Shown: positions 9,067 to 18,731 of the stretch, one piece after another | How the letters are laid out: each line of letters starts with the position of its first letter | Position numbering within the stretch: the stretch's first letter is position 1 | From: Citrobacter portucalensis | GTDB lineage: Bacteria > Pseudomonadota > Gammaproteobacteria > Enterobacterales > Enterobacteriaceae | Reading direction: 5' to 3' | Assembly (NCBI RefSeq): GCF_002042885.1 | Contig: NZ_MVFY01000017.1 | Location: 23,491-87,490 of the forward strand | Length of the DNA stretch: 64,000 bases | Position numbers and translations under genes: made by a program | The notes under the pieces: generated by a model | The model's database searches: none | Seen by the model: the letters and a program-made list of their open reading frames with translations, nothing else | Told to the model about the DNA's origin: nothing

Positions 9067-9083
9067 ATTAACCCCATTCGCCC

Positions 9084-9115
9084 GAAATAAAAACAGGCGC
9101 TATTTTCAGCGCCTG
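9084..9115 (-). terminator. Intrinsic terminator of pldA
   Basis: On the minus strand an 8-bp stem CAGGCGCT/AGCGCCTG (9115-9108 and 9101-9094) with a six-base loop is followed by TTTTTATTTC. It lies between the pldA stop and the recQ start. Confidence 0.85.
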
Positions 9116-9154
9116 AGAGAGAAACTGCAATGATTAAAATACTCTCAATACTTA

Positions 9155-10024
9155 TCAGAAGATATCGTTGAGCATCACGCCCACACCAACACGCGTCTGA
9201 TTGAAGTTGTAGTCAATCAGCGATTCGCCGTAACCACTGTAGACCTGAGTGTATAGACGCACATGCTTCGTAATGGGATAACTGGCCCCCAGCTCTGCAC
9301 CGCCGTAGCCGGTATTCCAGTTGTACTGGCCTTTCACGCTGATAACAGCGTCACCCAGGTGATACCCCATTTTCAGCTGATAGTAGCCCATGTATTTAGT
9401 GATATCAGGGTTATCGTCGGTGCTACCAATCACGTACCACGGCTTAACTTCCACCAGCCAGTTACCATTTTCAGCCATCAGACGGGTATAAAGACGGTTC
9501 CAGCTACGTGACGTGGGATCGGAACGGCCGTTGGAGTCATGGTTATAACCCATTTCGACATCACGAAGCGTCCAACCGGCAAAGCGATAGTCGGTGGCGA
9601 AACCGAGGAACAATTGCGGTTCGTAGTTGGTTTCGCGAAACGGTGAAGACTCTTCACTGTTCGAAAGCTGCCACCAGGACTTCTGGGTATAGGAACCACC
9701 AAGTACCGAGTTTGGGCCTAATATCCCGCGCCAGAGCGGAAACGCCAGGCTTAGCTGAAACTTAACCTCATCTTTGCGCGCATTTTCGGACCAGCTATAA
9801 CTGCTGATCGCCTCTTTGTTCATGTCGCTGGTATTGGTGTAAATAAGATAGTTGGTATCATAAGGATAAAGCGTGAAAGGGTTGTCATGTTCCTGCAGCA
9901 TATTGGCGATAATACTGCCACGAACCGCCGGTGCATCATGAATCTCTTTCACTGTCGCTTCCTGCGCATACGCGGTCAACGGCAGCATAATTGCTGGTAG
10001 TAACCATCCCAGAATCGCCCGCAT
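9155..10024 (-). CDS. pldA: Outer-membrane phospholipase A PldA (OMPLA)
   Basis: 289 residues with a signal peptide (MRAILGWLLPAIMLPLTAYA, cleavage predicted after residue 20) and a beta-barrel ending in phenylalanine (NDIF). The catalytic triad is visible as H162, S164 and N176 in precursor numbering, within GYNHDSNGRSDPTSRSWNRL. PldA is a calcium-dependent dimeric enzyme that hydrolyses phospholipids misplaced in the outer leaflet of the outer membrane, which helps keep lipid asymmetry. It has its own terminator and is divergent from yigI. Confidence 0.97.
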   Translation of the reverse strand: MRAILGWLLPAIMLPLTAYAQEATVKEIHDAPAVRGSIIANMLQEHDNPFTLYPYDTNYLIYTNTSDMNKEAISSYSWSENARKDEVKFQLSLAFPLWRGILGPNSVLGGSYTQKSWWQLSNSEESSPFRETNYEPQLFLGFATDYRFAGWTLRDVEMGYNHDSNGRSDPTSRSWNRLYTRLMAENGNWLVEVKPWYVIGSTDDNPDITKYMGYYQLKMGYHLGDAVISVKGQYNWNTGYGGAELGASYPITKHVRLYTQVYSGYGESLIDYNFNQTRVGVGVMLNDIF

Positions 10025-10189
10025 CGGTAATGTTCTCCTGAACCAAAATATTGATGAATTGTATAATTATCTGGCAAGTATTCTACATACTTAGCTAGTT
10101 ACTCGTTAGTCATCCCGTCCTAAAGTAGAAAACAACAAATAATAAGCATAATATCAACATTTCATTAACCATTGAGGTGTAGGGATCGT

Positions 10190-10657
10190 ATGTCTGCCGT
10201 ACTTACTGCTGAGGAAGCGCTGAAGTTAGTGGGTGAAATGTTTGTCTATCATATGCCGTTTAATCGGGCGCTGGGACTGGAGCTTGAACGCTATGAGAAA
10301 GAATTTGCTCAATTAGCCTTTAATAACCAACCGATGATGGTCGGCAACTGGGCGCAAAGCATTCTGCATGGCGGCGTGATCGCCTCGGCGCTGGACGTCG
10401 CCGCCGGGCTGGTATGCGTTGGGAGTACGCTGACCCGCCATGAAACGATCAGCGAGGACGAACTGCGTCAGCGGATGTCACGCATGGGTACAATCGATTT
10501 GCGTGTTGATTATCTGCGCCCCGGAAGAGGGAATCGCTTTACCGCCACCAGTAGCCTGCTGCGGGCGGGTAATAAAGTCGCTGTTGCGCGAGTGGAATTG
10601 CATAACGAAGAACAGCTTTATATTGCCAGCGCAACCGCCACTTATATGGTGGGGTAA
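10190..10657 (+). CDS. yigI: PaaI/YigI-type acyl-CoA thioesterase (hotdog fold)
   Basis: Starting at ATG 10190 ([17 protein letters not shown]) gives 155 residues, the E. coli YigI length. The hotdog thioesterase signature [14 protein letters not shown] is around residues 64-77 and [11 protein letters not shown] near 104. E. coli YigI is reported to act on medium- to long-chain acyl-CoA. A TTG six codons upstream is open but lacks support from homologues. A GAGGTG/AGGGA purine stretch precedes the chosen ATG. rarD follows after about 50 bases. Confidence 0.9.
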   Translation: MSAVLTAEEALKLVGEMFVYHMPFNRALGLELERYEKEFAQLAFNNQPMMVGNWAQSILHGGVIASALDVAAGLVCVGSTLTRHETISEDELRQRMSRMGTIDLRVDYLRPGRGNRFTATSSLLRAGNKVAVARVELHNEEQLYIASATATYMVG

Positions 10658-10708
10658 GTGCCTAAAAAAAGGTAAACTGCTGTTACATTTCTGCAATGAG
10701 TTTTCCCG

Positions 10709-11602
10709 ATGGATGCTAAACAAACGCGGCAGGGCGTGCTACTCGCTCTTGCTGCTTATTTTATTTGGGGTATCGCTCCCGCCTACTTCAAGCTGATTTA
10801 CTATGTCCCGGCGGATGAGATCCTGACGCACCGCGTCATCTGGTCATTTTTCTTTATGGTGGTACTGATGAGCATCAGCCGCCAGTGGTCAGGCGTCAAA
10901 ACGCTGCTACAAACGCCAAAGAAGATCTTCCTGCTGGCGCTCTCTGCAGTGCTCATCGGCGGAAACTGGCTGCTGTTCATTTGGGCGGTCAATAATCACC
11001 ATATGCTGGAAGCCAGCCTCGGCTATTTTATTAACCCACTGGTGAATATTGTGCTGGGAATGCTATTCCTCGGTGAGCGCTTTCGTCGCATGCAGTGGCT
11101 GGCGGTACTGTTAGCCGCCTGCGGCGTGCTGGTACAGCTGTGGACCTTCGGATCGCTGCCAATAATCGCGCTGGGACTGGCGTTCAGCTTTGCATTCTAT
11201 GGGCTGGTGCGCAAGAAGATTGCCGTCGAAGCACAAACCGGCATGCTGATCGAAACCCTGTGGCTTTTACCTGTCGCCGCCATCTATCTGTTTGGCATTG
11301 CGGACAGCTCAACCAGCCATATGGGGCAAAACCCCATGTCGCTCAACCTGCTGCTGATTGCCGCGGGTGTCGTGACCACCATTCCACTGCTGTGCTTTAC
11401 CGGCGCGGCAACCCGCCTGCGTCTGTCCACGCTGGGATTCTTCCAGTATATCGGGCCTACGCTGATGTTCCTGTTGGCCGTCACCTTCTACGGTGAAGTC
11501 CCGGGAACGGATAAAATGGTCACGTTTGCGTTTATCTGGGTGGCGCTGGCGATTTTCGTGATGGATGCGATTTATACGCAACGACGGGTTCGTCGGAGCT
11601 AG
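10709..11602 (+). CDS. rarD: EamA-type permease RarD
   Basis: A 297-residue inner-membrane protein with about ten spans, starting MDAKQTRQGVLLALAAYFIWGIAPAYFK. RarD is known as a protein linked to chloramphenicol resistance in the DMT superfamily; its natural substrate is not established. It follows yigI on the same strand, probably in one transcript. In E. coli yigF and yigG lie between rarD and corA; here only a REP pair separates them. Confidence 0.92.
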   Translation: MDAKQTRQGVLLALAAYFIWGIAPAYFKLIYYVPADEILTHRVIWSFFFMVVLMSISRQWSGVKTLLQTPKKIFLLALSAVLIGGNWLLFIWAVNNHHMLEASLGYFINPLVNIVLGMLFLGERFRRMQWLAVLLAACGVLVQLWTFGSLPIIALGLAFSFAFYGLVRKKIAVEAQTGMLIETLWLLPVAAIYLFGIADSSTSHMGQNPMSLNLLLIAAGVVTTIPLLCFTGAATRLRLSTLGFFQYIGPTLMFLLAVTFYGEVPGTDKMVTFAFIWVALAIFVMDAIYTQRRVRRS

Positions 11603-11608
11603 GGGAGT

Positions 11609-11668
11609 GTCGGATGGCGCTTCGCTTATCCGGCCTACAAAAGCACATCGCCGTAGGCCGGATAAGTA
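11609..11668. repeat. REP/BIME pair between rarD and corA
   Basis: A REP hairpin (cggatggcgcttcgcttatc, then cggcctac) at 11609-11638 is followed by a shorter opposed unit gtaggccggataag at 11653-11666. REP units are common in 3' untranslated regions of enterobacteria and can stabilise mRNA ends or bind gyrase or IHF. Here the pair separates two converging genes. Confidence 0.85.
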
Positions 11669-11674
11669 CAGTTA

Positions 11675-12625
11675 TTACAGCCAGTTCTTGCGCTTAAAGT
11701 ACAGATACGGCGCCAGTCCCGCGAGCATCATAAAGACAATCGCGCCCGGGTAACCGAAGCTCCAGTGCAATTCCGGCATAAACTCAAAGTTCATCCCGTA
11801 GCTGGAAGCCACCAGCGTCGGCGGCAGGAATACCACAGAAACCACCGAGAAGATCTTGATGATGCGGTTCTGCTCGATGTTGATAAAACCCATCGCCGCC
11901 TGCATCAGGAAGTTAACCTTCTGGAACAGCGATTCATTATGCGGCAGCAGTGACTCGATATCGCGCAGGATCTCACGCGCCTGCTCCAGCTGACTGCCCG
12001 GCAAACGCGCTTTACGCACCAGGAAGTTCAGCGCGCGCTGGGTATCCATCAGACACAGACGTACTTTCCAGCCGATATCTTCCAGTTCCGCCAGCGTCGA
12101 CAGCGCTTCATCATATTCATCGCCCTGACGCCCTTCCATGATCACACGGCTGAGTTTTTCCAGGTCGCTGTAGATGTTTTCGATCTCATCCGCCAGCTGT
12201 TCAATTTTGGTTTCGAACAGGTCGAGCAACAGCTCGTAGGCGTTGCCATCCACCATAGCCTGGTTACGCGCACGCATGCGGTACAGGCGGAAGGCCGGCA
12301 GTTCGCGCTCGCGCAGAGTAAACAGGCGGCCTTCGCGAATGGTAAATGCGACGGTTGAGTTACCCGCGTGATCGTCGGCGTCTTCGTAAAAGAAGAAGGA
12401 GTGGATGTGCAGACCGTCTTCGTCTTCAAAAAAACGTGCGGATGCTTCGATGTCTTCCAGTTCAGGGCGCGTAGCCAGATTCTGGCCCAAGTCCTTTTGC
12501 ACACGGTTTCGTTCTTCGTCATCCGGCTCGACTAAATCGACCCAAACCGAACTGGCCAGGTGCTCGATCTCGTCTGCCTCAAGGCGAGTTAAACGATTGT
12601 TTTCCAGTTGAAATGCGCTCAGCAT
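11675..12625 (-). CDS. corA: Magnesium/cobalt/nickel transporter CorA
   Basis: Starting at ATG 12625-12623 ([19 protein letters not shown]) gives 316 residues. The large cytoplasmic N-domain is followed by two C-terminal membrane helices. The signature [11 protein letters not shown] has GMN at 277-279, and the tail is KRKNWL. CorA is the main constitutive Mg2+ uptake channel, a homopentamer of the inner membrane. Residues 15-45 ([20 protein letters not shown]) differ from the E. coli sequence I recall while the rest is near-identical, so the N-terminal domain is more diverged. A long leader precedes it. Confidence 0.97.
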   Translation of the reverse strand: MLSAFQLENNRLTRLEADEIEHLASSVWVDLVEPDDEERNRVQKDLGQNLATRPELEDIEASARFFEDEDGLHIHSFFFYEDADDHAGNSTVAFTIREGRLFTLRERELPAFRLYRMRARNQAMVDGNAYELLLDLFETKIEQLADEIENIYSDLEKLSRVIMEGRQGDEYDEALSTLAELEDIGWKVRLCLMDTQRALNFLVRKARLPGSQLEQAREILRDIESLLPHNESLFQKVNFLMQAAMGFINIEQNRIIKIFSVVSVVFLPPTLVASSYGMNFEFMPELHWSFGYPGAIVFMMLAGLAPYLYFKRKNWL

Positions 12626-12900
12626 GACCGGGACTCCCAATGCAAAAAATTATCGGACAGTTCGGAGGGCACACAGAAACAAATTGGGTTTCAGACCATT
12701 AAACAGCCTGACTCAGCGCGACGGGAAAAAACAGAAGGTCGCTGACAACCGCGAAGGCTATCAGCAAAAAGGGATAGCCTTAGGAGTTGATCCTGGATGA
12801 CAGGATAATGAGCCAGTATCTACTGGGTGTGTCCAAGGCGAATGTCCTCTTAGCGTAATCGTGCGCGCATGTTACGCCAGCAAAATTTTGACGTCAACAC
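12626..12900 (-). promoter_or_regulatory. corA leader region
   Basis: The stretch between corA and uvrD has no long gene. On the corA strand it contains an 18-codon frame (12836-12780), directly followed by a stem AGGCTATC/GATAGCCT (12780-12773 and 12762-12755, ten-base loop), and a smaller ATCCTG/CAGGAT stem within the frame. In Salmonella the corA leader contains a short frame, corL, whose translation controls Rho-dependent termination. The layout here fits that model. The transcription start cannot be fixed by eye. Confidence 0.6.
12780..12836 (-). CDS. corL: Candidate corA leader peptide (CorL-like)
   Basis: A short frame from TTG 12836 to TAA 12780 encodes 18 residues, (M)DTPSRYWLIILSSRINS. 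AGAGGA lies 8-13 bases before the TTG. Its stop touches the 8-bp hairpin that follows, so ribosome progress could alter that fold. I recall that Salmonella corA has a leader frame of this size but cannot verify residue identity. A competing six-codon frame (MRARLR) lies slightly upstream. Confidence 0.45.
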   Translation of the reverse strand: MDTPSRYWLIILSSRINS

Positions 12901-12997
12901 GCAACGGATGGCGAAAAAGTAATAATTTCCCCTTATACAGAAAGGTTAGCAGAGGGGAATTATTTATCTATGATTTCAGAATATTAACCGACAGATA

Positions 12998-13082
12998 GCC
13001 GGATGGCGCCTTCGCCTTATCCGGCCTACAAATCAAAATATTACGTTCCGCGTAGGCCTGATAAGCGCAGCGACATCAGGCG
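12998..13082. repeat. REP/BIME pair downstream of uvrD
   Basis: Two opposed REP units: gccggatggcgccttcgcct followed by tatccggcctac at 12998-13029, and gtaggcctgataagcgcagc followed by gacatcaggc at 13052-13081. The pair ends two bases before the uvrD stop codon, so it lies in the uvrD 3' region and upstream of the corA leader. Confidence 0.88.
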
Positions 13083-13083
13083 A

Positions 13084-15246
13084 TCATACCGTTTCCAGTC
13101 TGGCGTAGGCGGCAACCAGCCATTTGATCCCCTGCCCCTGGAATGCGACCTGCAAACGACTGTGTTCGCCGCTTCCTTCCAGGTTGACGATGGTGCCCTC
13201 GCCAAATTTAGCGTGGCGCACGCGCTGGCCGAGCTTGTAGCCGGTATCATTTTCCGCCATTGGCGTGCCCATCCGCTGATGGCTCACCGGGCGGCTGACA
13301 GTGGCGCGCAGGCGAACCTCTTCAACGCACGCTTCCGGCAGTTCGCCGATAAAGCGCGACGGACGATGGTAAACCTCTTTGCCGTACAGACGACGCGTTT
13401 CGGCGTAGGTCAGCGTCAGCTTTTGCATTGCACGGGTCACGCCTACGTAAGCCAGGCGGCGCTCTTCTTCGAGGCGACCACCTTCGTCCAGCGACATCTG
13501 GCTGGGGAACATACCTTCTTCCATCCCGACGATAAACACCTGCGGGAACTCCAGACCTTTCGCCGAGTGCAGCGTCATCAACTGTACCGCGTCCTGCCAG
13601 GTATCCGCCTGCCCTTCGCCCGCTTCCAGCGCAGCGTGAGACAGGAACGCCTGCAGCGGCATTAAGTCTTCGTCTTCTTCGTTGTAGCTGAACTGGCGCG
13701 TTGCCGTCACCAGTTCGTCTAAGTTTTCGATACGCGTCTGGCCTTTCTCACCTTTTTCCTGCTCGTACATCATGCGCAGGCCGGAGTCTTTAATCACCCG
13801 GTCAGTCTGCACGTGCAGCGGCATATCGGCAGTCTCCTGGGCCAGTGCGTCAATCAGCTCCATAAAGCGCTGTAAGGCACTGGCGGCGCGACCCGCGAGG
13901 GCTTTTTCCTGCAACAGCTCACGACAGGCCTGCCACAACGTTAGCTGGCGGTCACGGGAGGTCTGACGCACCACATCCAAAGTACGATCGCCAATCCCGC
14001 GGGTGGGCGTATTCACCACGCGCTCAAATGCGGCGTCGTCATTGCGGTTGGCGATCAGACGCAGGTAGGAAAGTGCATCTTTGATTTCCTGGCGTTCGAA
14101 GAAGCGCATCCCGCCATAAATCCGATACGGCATGCTGGCCTGTAACAACGCCTCTTCCAGTACGCGCGACTGGGCGTTGCTGCGATAAAGAATAGCGCAT
14201 TGCTCCAGCGCACCACCGTTGTCCTGCCAGGTCTTGATACGATTGACCACAAAGCGCGCTTCATCGAGTTCGTTGAACGCGCAGTACAGCGAGATCGGTT
14301 CGCCGTCGACGCCGTCGGTCCACAGCTTTTTACCCAGACGCCCGTTGTTGTTTTCAATCAGGGCGTTGGCCGCGCTGAGGATATTGTTAGTCGAGCGGTA
14401 GTTCTGCTCCAGGCGAATAGTTTCTGCGCCGGGGAAATCCGTGAGGAAGCGCTGGATGTTCTCCACCTGCGCTCCGCGCCAGCCGTAGATTGACTGATCG
14501 TCATCGCCGACGATCATTACCTTGCCGGTATCGCCCGCCAGCAGGCGGATCCACGCGTACTGAATGTTGTTGGTATCCTGAAATTCGTCCACCAGGATAT
14601 TGGTAAAACGTTCGCGGTAGTGCTGCAGGATATGCGGTTTGTTGAGCCACAGCTCGTGGGCGCGCAGCAGCAGCTCGGCGAAATCCACCAGCCCCGCGCG
14701 GTCACACGCTTCCTGGTAAGCCTGATACACTTTCTGCCAGGTTTGCTCAACCGGGTTGCCGTAGCTTTGCAGATGATGCGGACGCAGCCCTTCGTCTTTC
14801 TGGCTGTTGATGAACCACATCGCCTGACGCGGCGGCCACTGCTTCTCATCAAGGTTCATCGCCTTGATCAGACGCTTGAGCAAACGCAGTTGGTCTTCAC
14901 TGTCGAGGATCTGAAAATCCTGCGGCAGGTTCGCATCCATATGGTGTGCGCGCAGCAGACGGTGGGCCAGACCGTGGAATGTACCTACCCACATACCGCC
15001 CTGGCTGGTTCCCATGATCTGGCCGATACGGTGGCGCATTTCCGCCGCCGCTTTGTTGGTAAAGGTCACCGCCATAATGGAGTACGGCGAGTTGTTCTCA
15101 ACCGTCAGTAACCAGGCGATACGGTGCACCAGCACGCGCGTTTTACCACTCCCCGCGCCTGCCAGAACCAGCATGTTGCTGCGTGGCGCGGCCACCGCTT
15201 CACGCTGTTTATCATTAAGGCTGTCGAGCAGGTAAGAAACGTCCAT
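13084..15246 (-). CDS. uvrD: DNA helicase II UvrD
   Basis: Starting at ATG 15246-15244 (MDVSYLLDSLNDKQREAV) gives 720 residues. Walker A is GAGSGKT with lysine 35, motif II is VDEFQDTNN near 220, and motifs IV-VI are present (LMTLHSAKGLEFPQVF, RRLAYVGVTRA). The C-terminal segment KLGQRVRHAKFGEGTIVNLEG is the RNA-polymerase-binding Tudor-like domain. UvrD works 3' to 5' in mismatch and nucleotide excision repair and in removing RecA. A LexA box lies 60 bases upstream and a REP unit lies in its leader. Confidence 0.97.
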   Translation of the reverse strand: MDVSYLLDSLNDKQREAVAAPRSNMLVLAGAGSGKTRVLVHRIAWLLTVENNSPYSIMAVTFTNKAAAEMRHRIGQIMGTSQGGMWVGTFHGLAHRLLRAHHMDANLPQDFQILDSEDQLRLLKRLIKAMNLDEKQWPPRQAMWFINSQKDEGLRPHHLQSYGNPVEQTWQKVYQAYQEACDRAGLVDFAELLLRAHELWLNKPHILQHYRERFTNILVDEFQDTNNIQYAWIRLLAGDTGKVMIVGDDDQSIYGWRGAQVENIQRFLTDFPGAETIRLEQNYRSTNNILSAANALIENNNGRLGKKLWTDGVDGEPISLYCAFNELDEARFVVNRIKTWQDNGGALEQCAILYRSNAQSRVLEEALLQASMPYRIYGGMRFFERQEIKDALSYLRLIANRNDDAAFERVVNTPTRGIGDRTLDVVRQTSRDRQLTLWQACRELLQEKALAGRAASALQRFMELIDALAQETADMPLHVQTDRVIKDSGLRMMYEQEKGEKGQTRIENLDELVTATRQFSYNEEDEDLMPLQAFLSHAALEAGEGQADTWQDAVQLMTLHSAKGLEFPQVFIVGMEEGMFPSQMSLDEGGRLEEERRLAYVGVTRAMQKLTLTYAETRRLYGKEVYHRPSRFIGELPEACVEEVRLRATVSRPVSHQRMGTPMAENDTGYKLGQRVRHAKFGEGTIVNLEGSGEHSRLQVAFQGQGIKWLVAAYARLETV

Positions 15247-15266
15247 TGGCACCGCCGCGTAAAAGT

Positions 15267-15298
15267 AGGTAAGGCGGATAAGCGTAGCGCCATCCGCC
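15267..15298. repeat. Single REP unit in the uvrD leader
   Basis: ggcggataagcgtagcgcca followed by tccgcc (15273-15298), with gtaggtaa before it, is a REP palindrome. It lies between the LexA box (15305-15320) and the uvrD ATG (15246), so it should be transcribed as part of the uvrD 5' leader. This is unusual for REP units. Confidence 0.75.
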
Positions 15299-15304
15299 AA
15301 AAAG

Positions 15305-15320
15305 CTGGGTATATATACAG
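15305..15320 (-). promoter_or_regulatory. LexA (SOS) box of uvrD
   Basis: CTGTATATATACCCAG on the minus strand fits CTG-N10-CAG and is the same as the E. coli uvrD operator I recall. It indicates DNA-damage induction of uvrD. Confidence 0.92.
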
Positions 15321-15334
15321 AGTTCTGCTGGTGA

Positions 15335-16051
15335 TTATATCAGCGAGGTTAGAGATGCCAACTGTGAAATTTCGATATGCGGAAGCAAACGACTGTCTGC
15401 GGTTTGCATCAGGTCGGCATTTTCCGGTTTGATCCAGCATGCCTGCATACCACAACGGATGGCGCCCGCGACGTCCGTCGTCAGGTCATCACCCACGTGC
15501 AGAATCTCACCCACAGGCATTTTCAGTTTTTCCGCCGCCAACGTGTACATGTCGCTAAACGGTTTTGATCGCCCGTCGGGACCGGCACGCAGCACAAACT
15601 CAAAGTAATCACCCAGGCCAAACAGTTCCGGCTGCGCGTTACCGTTGGTGATCGCCACCAGCGGCCATTTGCGGGCCAGCGCCTTCAGCGTGTCATGCGT
15701 CGTCTGCGGGACTTCAATGCGGCTACGCCATTTGGCAAAATTCATCATCGCCGCATTCGCCCCCATTCTGGCTTCTGCCGCTGACAACCCCGCCTCCAGC
15801 ATAGCGCGCTCTACGGCACGGTGACGCCATTGGGTAACATCGTGGTAGATTTCCGGCTCAGCGTCGCGAACGGCCTGACGTAAGCGCTGTAGGTCGCTAT
15901 TTTGCAGCGAATTCAACGCCGGGTGGTAATTCTGTACAAACGCGAGCGCTTCCTGCTCGGTGCGTTTGATAACGGGACGGTTATCGTAAAGGGTGTCATC
16001 AAGGTCAAAGGTGAGCGCAGAAATGCGCCCCAAAGGCCGGTAAAAACGCAT
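15335..16051 (-). CDS. yigB: HAD-family 5-amino-6-(5-phosphoribitylamino)uracil / FMN phosphatase YigB
   Basis: 238 residues with HAD motif I FDLDDT (D16, D18). The conserved lysine is in [10 protein letters not shown] and motif IV is [10 protein letters not shown]. YigB dephosphorylates FMN and the riboflavin precursor ARPP in the cytoplasm. Its start overlaps the xerC stop by one base (TAATG), so the two are translationally linked. It is the last gene of the dapF-yigA-xerC-yigB group and lies just upstream of uvrD. Confidence 0.95.
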   Translation of the reverse strand: MRFYRPLGRISALTFDLDDTLYDNRPVIKRTEQEALAFVQNYHPALNSLQNSDLQRLRQAVRDAEPEIYHDVTQWRHRAVERAMLEAGLSAAEARMGANAAMMNFAKWRSRIEVPQTTHDTLKALARKWPLVAITNGNAQPELFGLGDYFEFVLRAGPDGRSKPFSDMYTLAAEKLKMPVGEILHVGDDLTTDVAGAIRCGMQACWIKPENADLMQTADSRLLPHIEISQLASLTSLI

Positions 16052-16953
16052 TATTTCCCCCGTTTGGCGCGCGGATGCGCCGCATCGTACACTGAAGCCA
16101 GGTGTTGAAAATCAAGATGGGTATAGATTTGGGTCGTGGAGAGATTGGCATGCCCCAATAACTCCTGCACTCCGCGCAGATCGCCGCTCGACTCAAGCAT
16201 ATGCGTCGCAAAGGAGTGACGCAATTTGTGGGGATGTACGTGGCTGTTCAGCCCCTGCTTGATACCCCATTCAGCAAATCGTTTCTGCACGTTACGCGCC
16301 GAGATACGTTTGCCCAGTTTGGACAGAAATAGCGCATCGTCATCGCTGCCAAATAGCCCGCGTAGATCCAGCCAGTGCTCAATCCAAGCCACCGCGTTGC
16401 GGCCAATCGGCAGACGACGCTCTTTACTGCCCTTACCCATCACCCACACTTCGCCGGTGTCGAGGTCGAGATGTTTAATATCCAGCCCAACCAACTCAGA
16501 TAAACGCAGACCCGCGCCGTACATCACTTCCAGCATTGCTCTATCGCGCACAGCAAGGGGATCGTTGAGATCGATATCCAGCAGACGATTAACATCGTCG
16601 ACATCGATATTTTTAGGGAGATGACGCGGTGCTTTCGGCGCGGAAACGCTTTTTGCCGGATTAGCTTTCAGCTCGCCCTGATTAACCAGCCAATCGAAGA
16701 AACTGCGTAACGCGGAGAGACGCAGTGCCAGACTCGCCGGCCCCAGTCCTTTACGACGGCTGCGAACAGCAAAACTACGTACCATCGCAGCATCACATTG
16801 TTGCCAGCTTTGCAGACCGGTCTCTCCGGATAACGCAATGATGGCATCAAGCTGACGCTGATAATTAAGCAATGTGACCGGGCTAAGCTGACGCTCAACG
16901 CCCAGATAGCGCAAAAAGCGCGCCACATCCTGAGAAAGGGGTGAATCGGTCAT
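16051..16953 (-). CDS. xerC: Site-specific tyrosine recombinase XerC
   Basis: 300 residues. The catalytic set is complete: R150, K174, H242, R245 (HKLRH), H268 ([11 protein letters not shown]) and Y277 (IYTHL). The SAM-like N-terminal core-binding domain covers about residues 1-90. With XerD it resolves chromosome dimers at dif, under FtsK control, and acts in plasmid dimer resolution. It overlaps yigA by 4 bases and yigB by 1 base. It is two residues longer than the E. coli protein. Confidence 0.97.
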   Translation of the reverse strand: MTDSPLSQDVARFLRYLGVERQLSPVTLLNYQRQLDAIIALSGETGLQSWQQCDAAMVRSFAVRSRRKGLGPASLALRLSALRSFFDWLVNQGELKANPAKSVSAPKAPRHLPKNIDVDDVNRLLDIDLNDPLAVRDRAMLEVMYGAGLRLSELVGLDIKHLDLDTGEVWVMGKGSKERRLPIGRNAVAWIEHWLDLRGLFGSDDDALFLSKLGKRISARNVQKRFAEWGIKQGLNSHVHPHKLRHSFATHMLESSGDLRGVQELLGHANLSTTQIYTHLDFQHLASVYDAAHPRAKRGK

Positions 16954-17657
16954 ACGCGTTCAATCCAGCGCTCCAGCAGTTCCGGCAACATCAGCGAGAT
17001 TTCCTGCAGCAATTGCGTGCCTTGCCCCTGCTGGTAATGATTAACGTCACGGCTGCTAAACAGCATCACGCCCAAAGAGCCATCTTGCCCGAGCATCGAC
17101 ATCGCCACCGAGCCTATGGCTTTCGCCTCCGGCATCATGACCAGCAATTCCGGACCATTGAGCGGCCCAAGATAGTGCTGTGACTGACCCAGACGCTGGA
17201 TACGCAGCGGTTCAAAAGCCTGACGGCTTAATGCCAGATGGGTGAATTTTGATGGCGCGCCAAGTCGCCAGCGATCCGGGAACAGACGAACCGTCGCTCC
17301 GGCCAGCCCTAACTCACGCGCCCAGCGATGAAATCGCATCAGCATGTCGTCAAGACTGCTGGCCGACACCAGCCGCCCTTGCAGATTTAACAGACGATAG
17401 AACAGGCTTTCATTGGCGTTGGCTTGTTCCATCAACAACGCCATGTTCTCTTCCAGCACGTTAATATGATTACGTGCCCGCGCCATATTCCATTCCACTA
17501 AAGAGACCGTGCCCCGCACTGGGTGCGGAACTCGCATCGCTTCAACGGCCTGGGCATTACGGATAAAAAACTCAGGATTACGTTGCAGGTAATCGACGAC
17601 CGCCCGGTCGTCCAGCTCCATGAGCGTTTCCTGTAGTTCTTCCCCTGGTTGCTTCAT
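16950..17657 (-). CDS. yigA: DUF484 (GAF-like) protein YigA
   Basis: 235 residues, the full family length, starting [31 protein letters not shown]. The family is conserved beside xerC, but I know no proven biochemical role. The central part resembles a GAF-like sensor fold and the N-terminal part is helical. It overlaps dapF and xerC by four bases each (ATGA), so it is translated as part of the dapF-yigA-xerC-yigB unit. Confidence 0.92.
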   Translation of the reverse strand: MKQPGEELQETLMELDDRAVVDYLQRNPEFFIRNAQAVEAMRVPHPVRGTVSLVEWNMARARNHINVLEENMALLMEQANANESLFYRLLNLQGRLVSASSLDDMLMRFHRWARELGLAGATVRLFPDRWRLGAPSKFTHLALSRQAFEPLRIQRLGQSQHYLGPLNGPELLVMMPEAKAIGSVAMSMLGQDGSLGVMLFSSRDVNHYQQGQGTQLLQEISLMLPELLERWIERV

Positions 17658-18478
17658 AAGTGAATAAATCCGTCGTAGACATGTGCCGCCGGGCCAGTCA
17701 TATACAACGGATGACCCGGACCTTTCCAGGCGATATCAAGTCGACCGCCCGGTAATTCCACCCTCACTTCTTCCGCCAGCAGACCCTGCTGGATACCGAC
17801 CGCAACGGCAGCGCACGCACCGCTGCCGCAGGCCTGCGTTTCACCCGCGCCGCGCTCATAGACGCGCAGTCGGATATGCTCGCGTTTTACCACCTGCATA
17901 AATCCGATATTGGCGCGTTCAGGGAAGCGTTCGTGGCTTTCCAGAACCGGTCCCAGTGTTTCTACCGTGGCCGTATCAACATCATCAACCTGAATCACGC
18001 AGTGCGGGTTCCCCATTGAAACCACGCCGCACAATACTGTCTGTTCGGCCGCGCGCATAATATAGGTCTTCTCTGCTTTGTTAGCGCGAAAAGGAACCTG
18101 CGAGGGTTCAAAATTGGGTTCGCCCATATTCACCCGCACCAGCTCGTCGTCGGTTACGGTTAATACCATACGACCATTCGCGGTACTGACGCGAATATCA
18201 CGTTTATTGGTCAGCCCTTTCAGGCGAACAAAACGGGCAAAACAGCGGGCACCATTGCCACACTGTGACACTTCACTGCCGTCGGCATTAAAAATACGGT
18301 AGTGGAAATCCAGCTCCGGATCATACGGAGGCTCAACCACCAGCAGTTGATCAAATCCAACGCCGAGATGTCTGTCGGCCAGGCGGCGGATCAGCTCTGG
18401 TGAGAAAAAGACATTCTGCGTTACCGCGTCGACGACCATAAAATCGTTGCCAAGGCCATGCATTTTAGAGAATTGCAT
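17654..18478 (-). CDS. dapF: Diaminopimelate epimerase DapF
   Basis: Starting at ATG 18478 gives 274 residues. The two catalytic cysteines are visible: C73 in SQCGNGARC and C217 in TQACGSGAC. DapF converts LL- to meso-diaminopimelate for lysine and peptidoglycan synthesis. An ATG lies directly before the chosen one; the second has better spacing (six bases) from GGAG and matches the E. coli start. The gene overlaps yigA by four bases and follows lptM. Confidence 0.97.
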   Translation of the reverse strand: MQFSKMHGLGNDFMVVDAVTQNVFFSPELIRRLADRHLGVGFDQLLVVEPPYDPELDFHYRIFNADGSEVSQCGNGARCFARFVRLKGLTNKRDIRVSTANGRMVLTVTDDELVRVNMGEPNFEPSQVPFRANKAEKTYIMRAAEQTVLCGVVSMGNPHCVIQVDDVDTATVETLGPVLESHERFPERANIGFMQVVKREHIRLRVYERGAGETQACGSGACAAVAVGIQQGLLAEEVRVELPGGRLDIAWKGPGHPLYMTGPAAHVYDGFIHL

Positions 18479-18527
18479 CATTCACTCCGTTCACGCGGGT
18501 ACAGAAATGTAAAATCTATTCCTGCCG

Positions 18528-18731
18528 TTAGTAATTCACCTGAGAAGGCCCATCACTAATCCCACGATCGTTTTTCTCTGGCGTGGTGGATTGCGATTGC
18601 GGCTGAACGCTCTTGGTCGGAGGCGGCGCGGTTTTATCAGCTGGCGGGAAATAGAGCGGGCCTTTTAACCCACAGCCCGTCAGGCTGAACAGAGTAAAAA
18701 TGACAGCGAGTGGCTTTAACACGTTTTTCAT
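18528..18731 (-). CDS. lptM: Small outer-membrane lipoprotein LptM (YifL)
   Basis: Starting at ATG 18731 gives 67 residues. The signal is MKNVLKPLAVIFTLFSLTGC with lipobox LTGC and lipidated C20. A short proline-rich, hydrophilic tail ends GDGPSQVNY-like (SDGPSQVNY). LptM is reported to help assemble and stabilise the LptD-LptE lipopolysaccharide translocon. It lies directly upstream of dapF (49-base gap) and is divergent from cyaY. Confidence 0.92.
   Translation of the reverse strand: MKNVLKPLAVIFTLFSLTGCGLKGPLYFPPADKTAPPPTKSVQPQSQSTTPEKNDRGISDGPSQVNY

Noticed and set aside
13003..13665. 220-residue open frame opposite the uvrD 3' end
   Set aside because: It begins in a REP unit and then reads the complement of uvrD. 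No family resemblance is visible.
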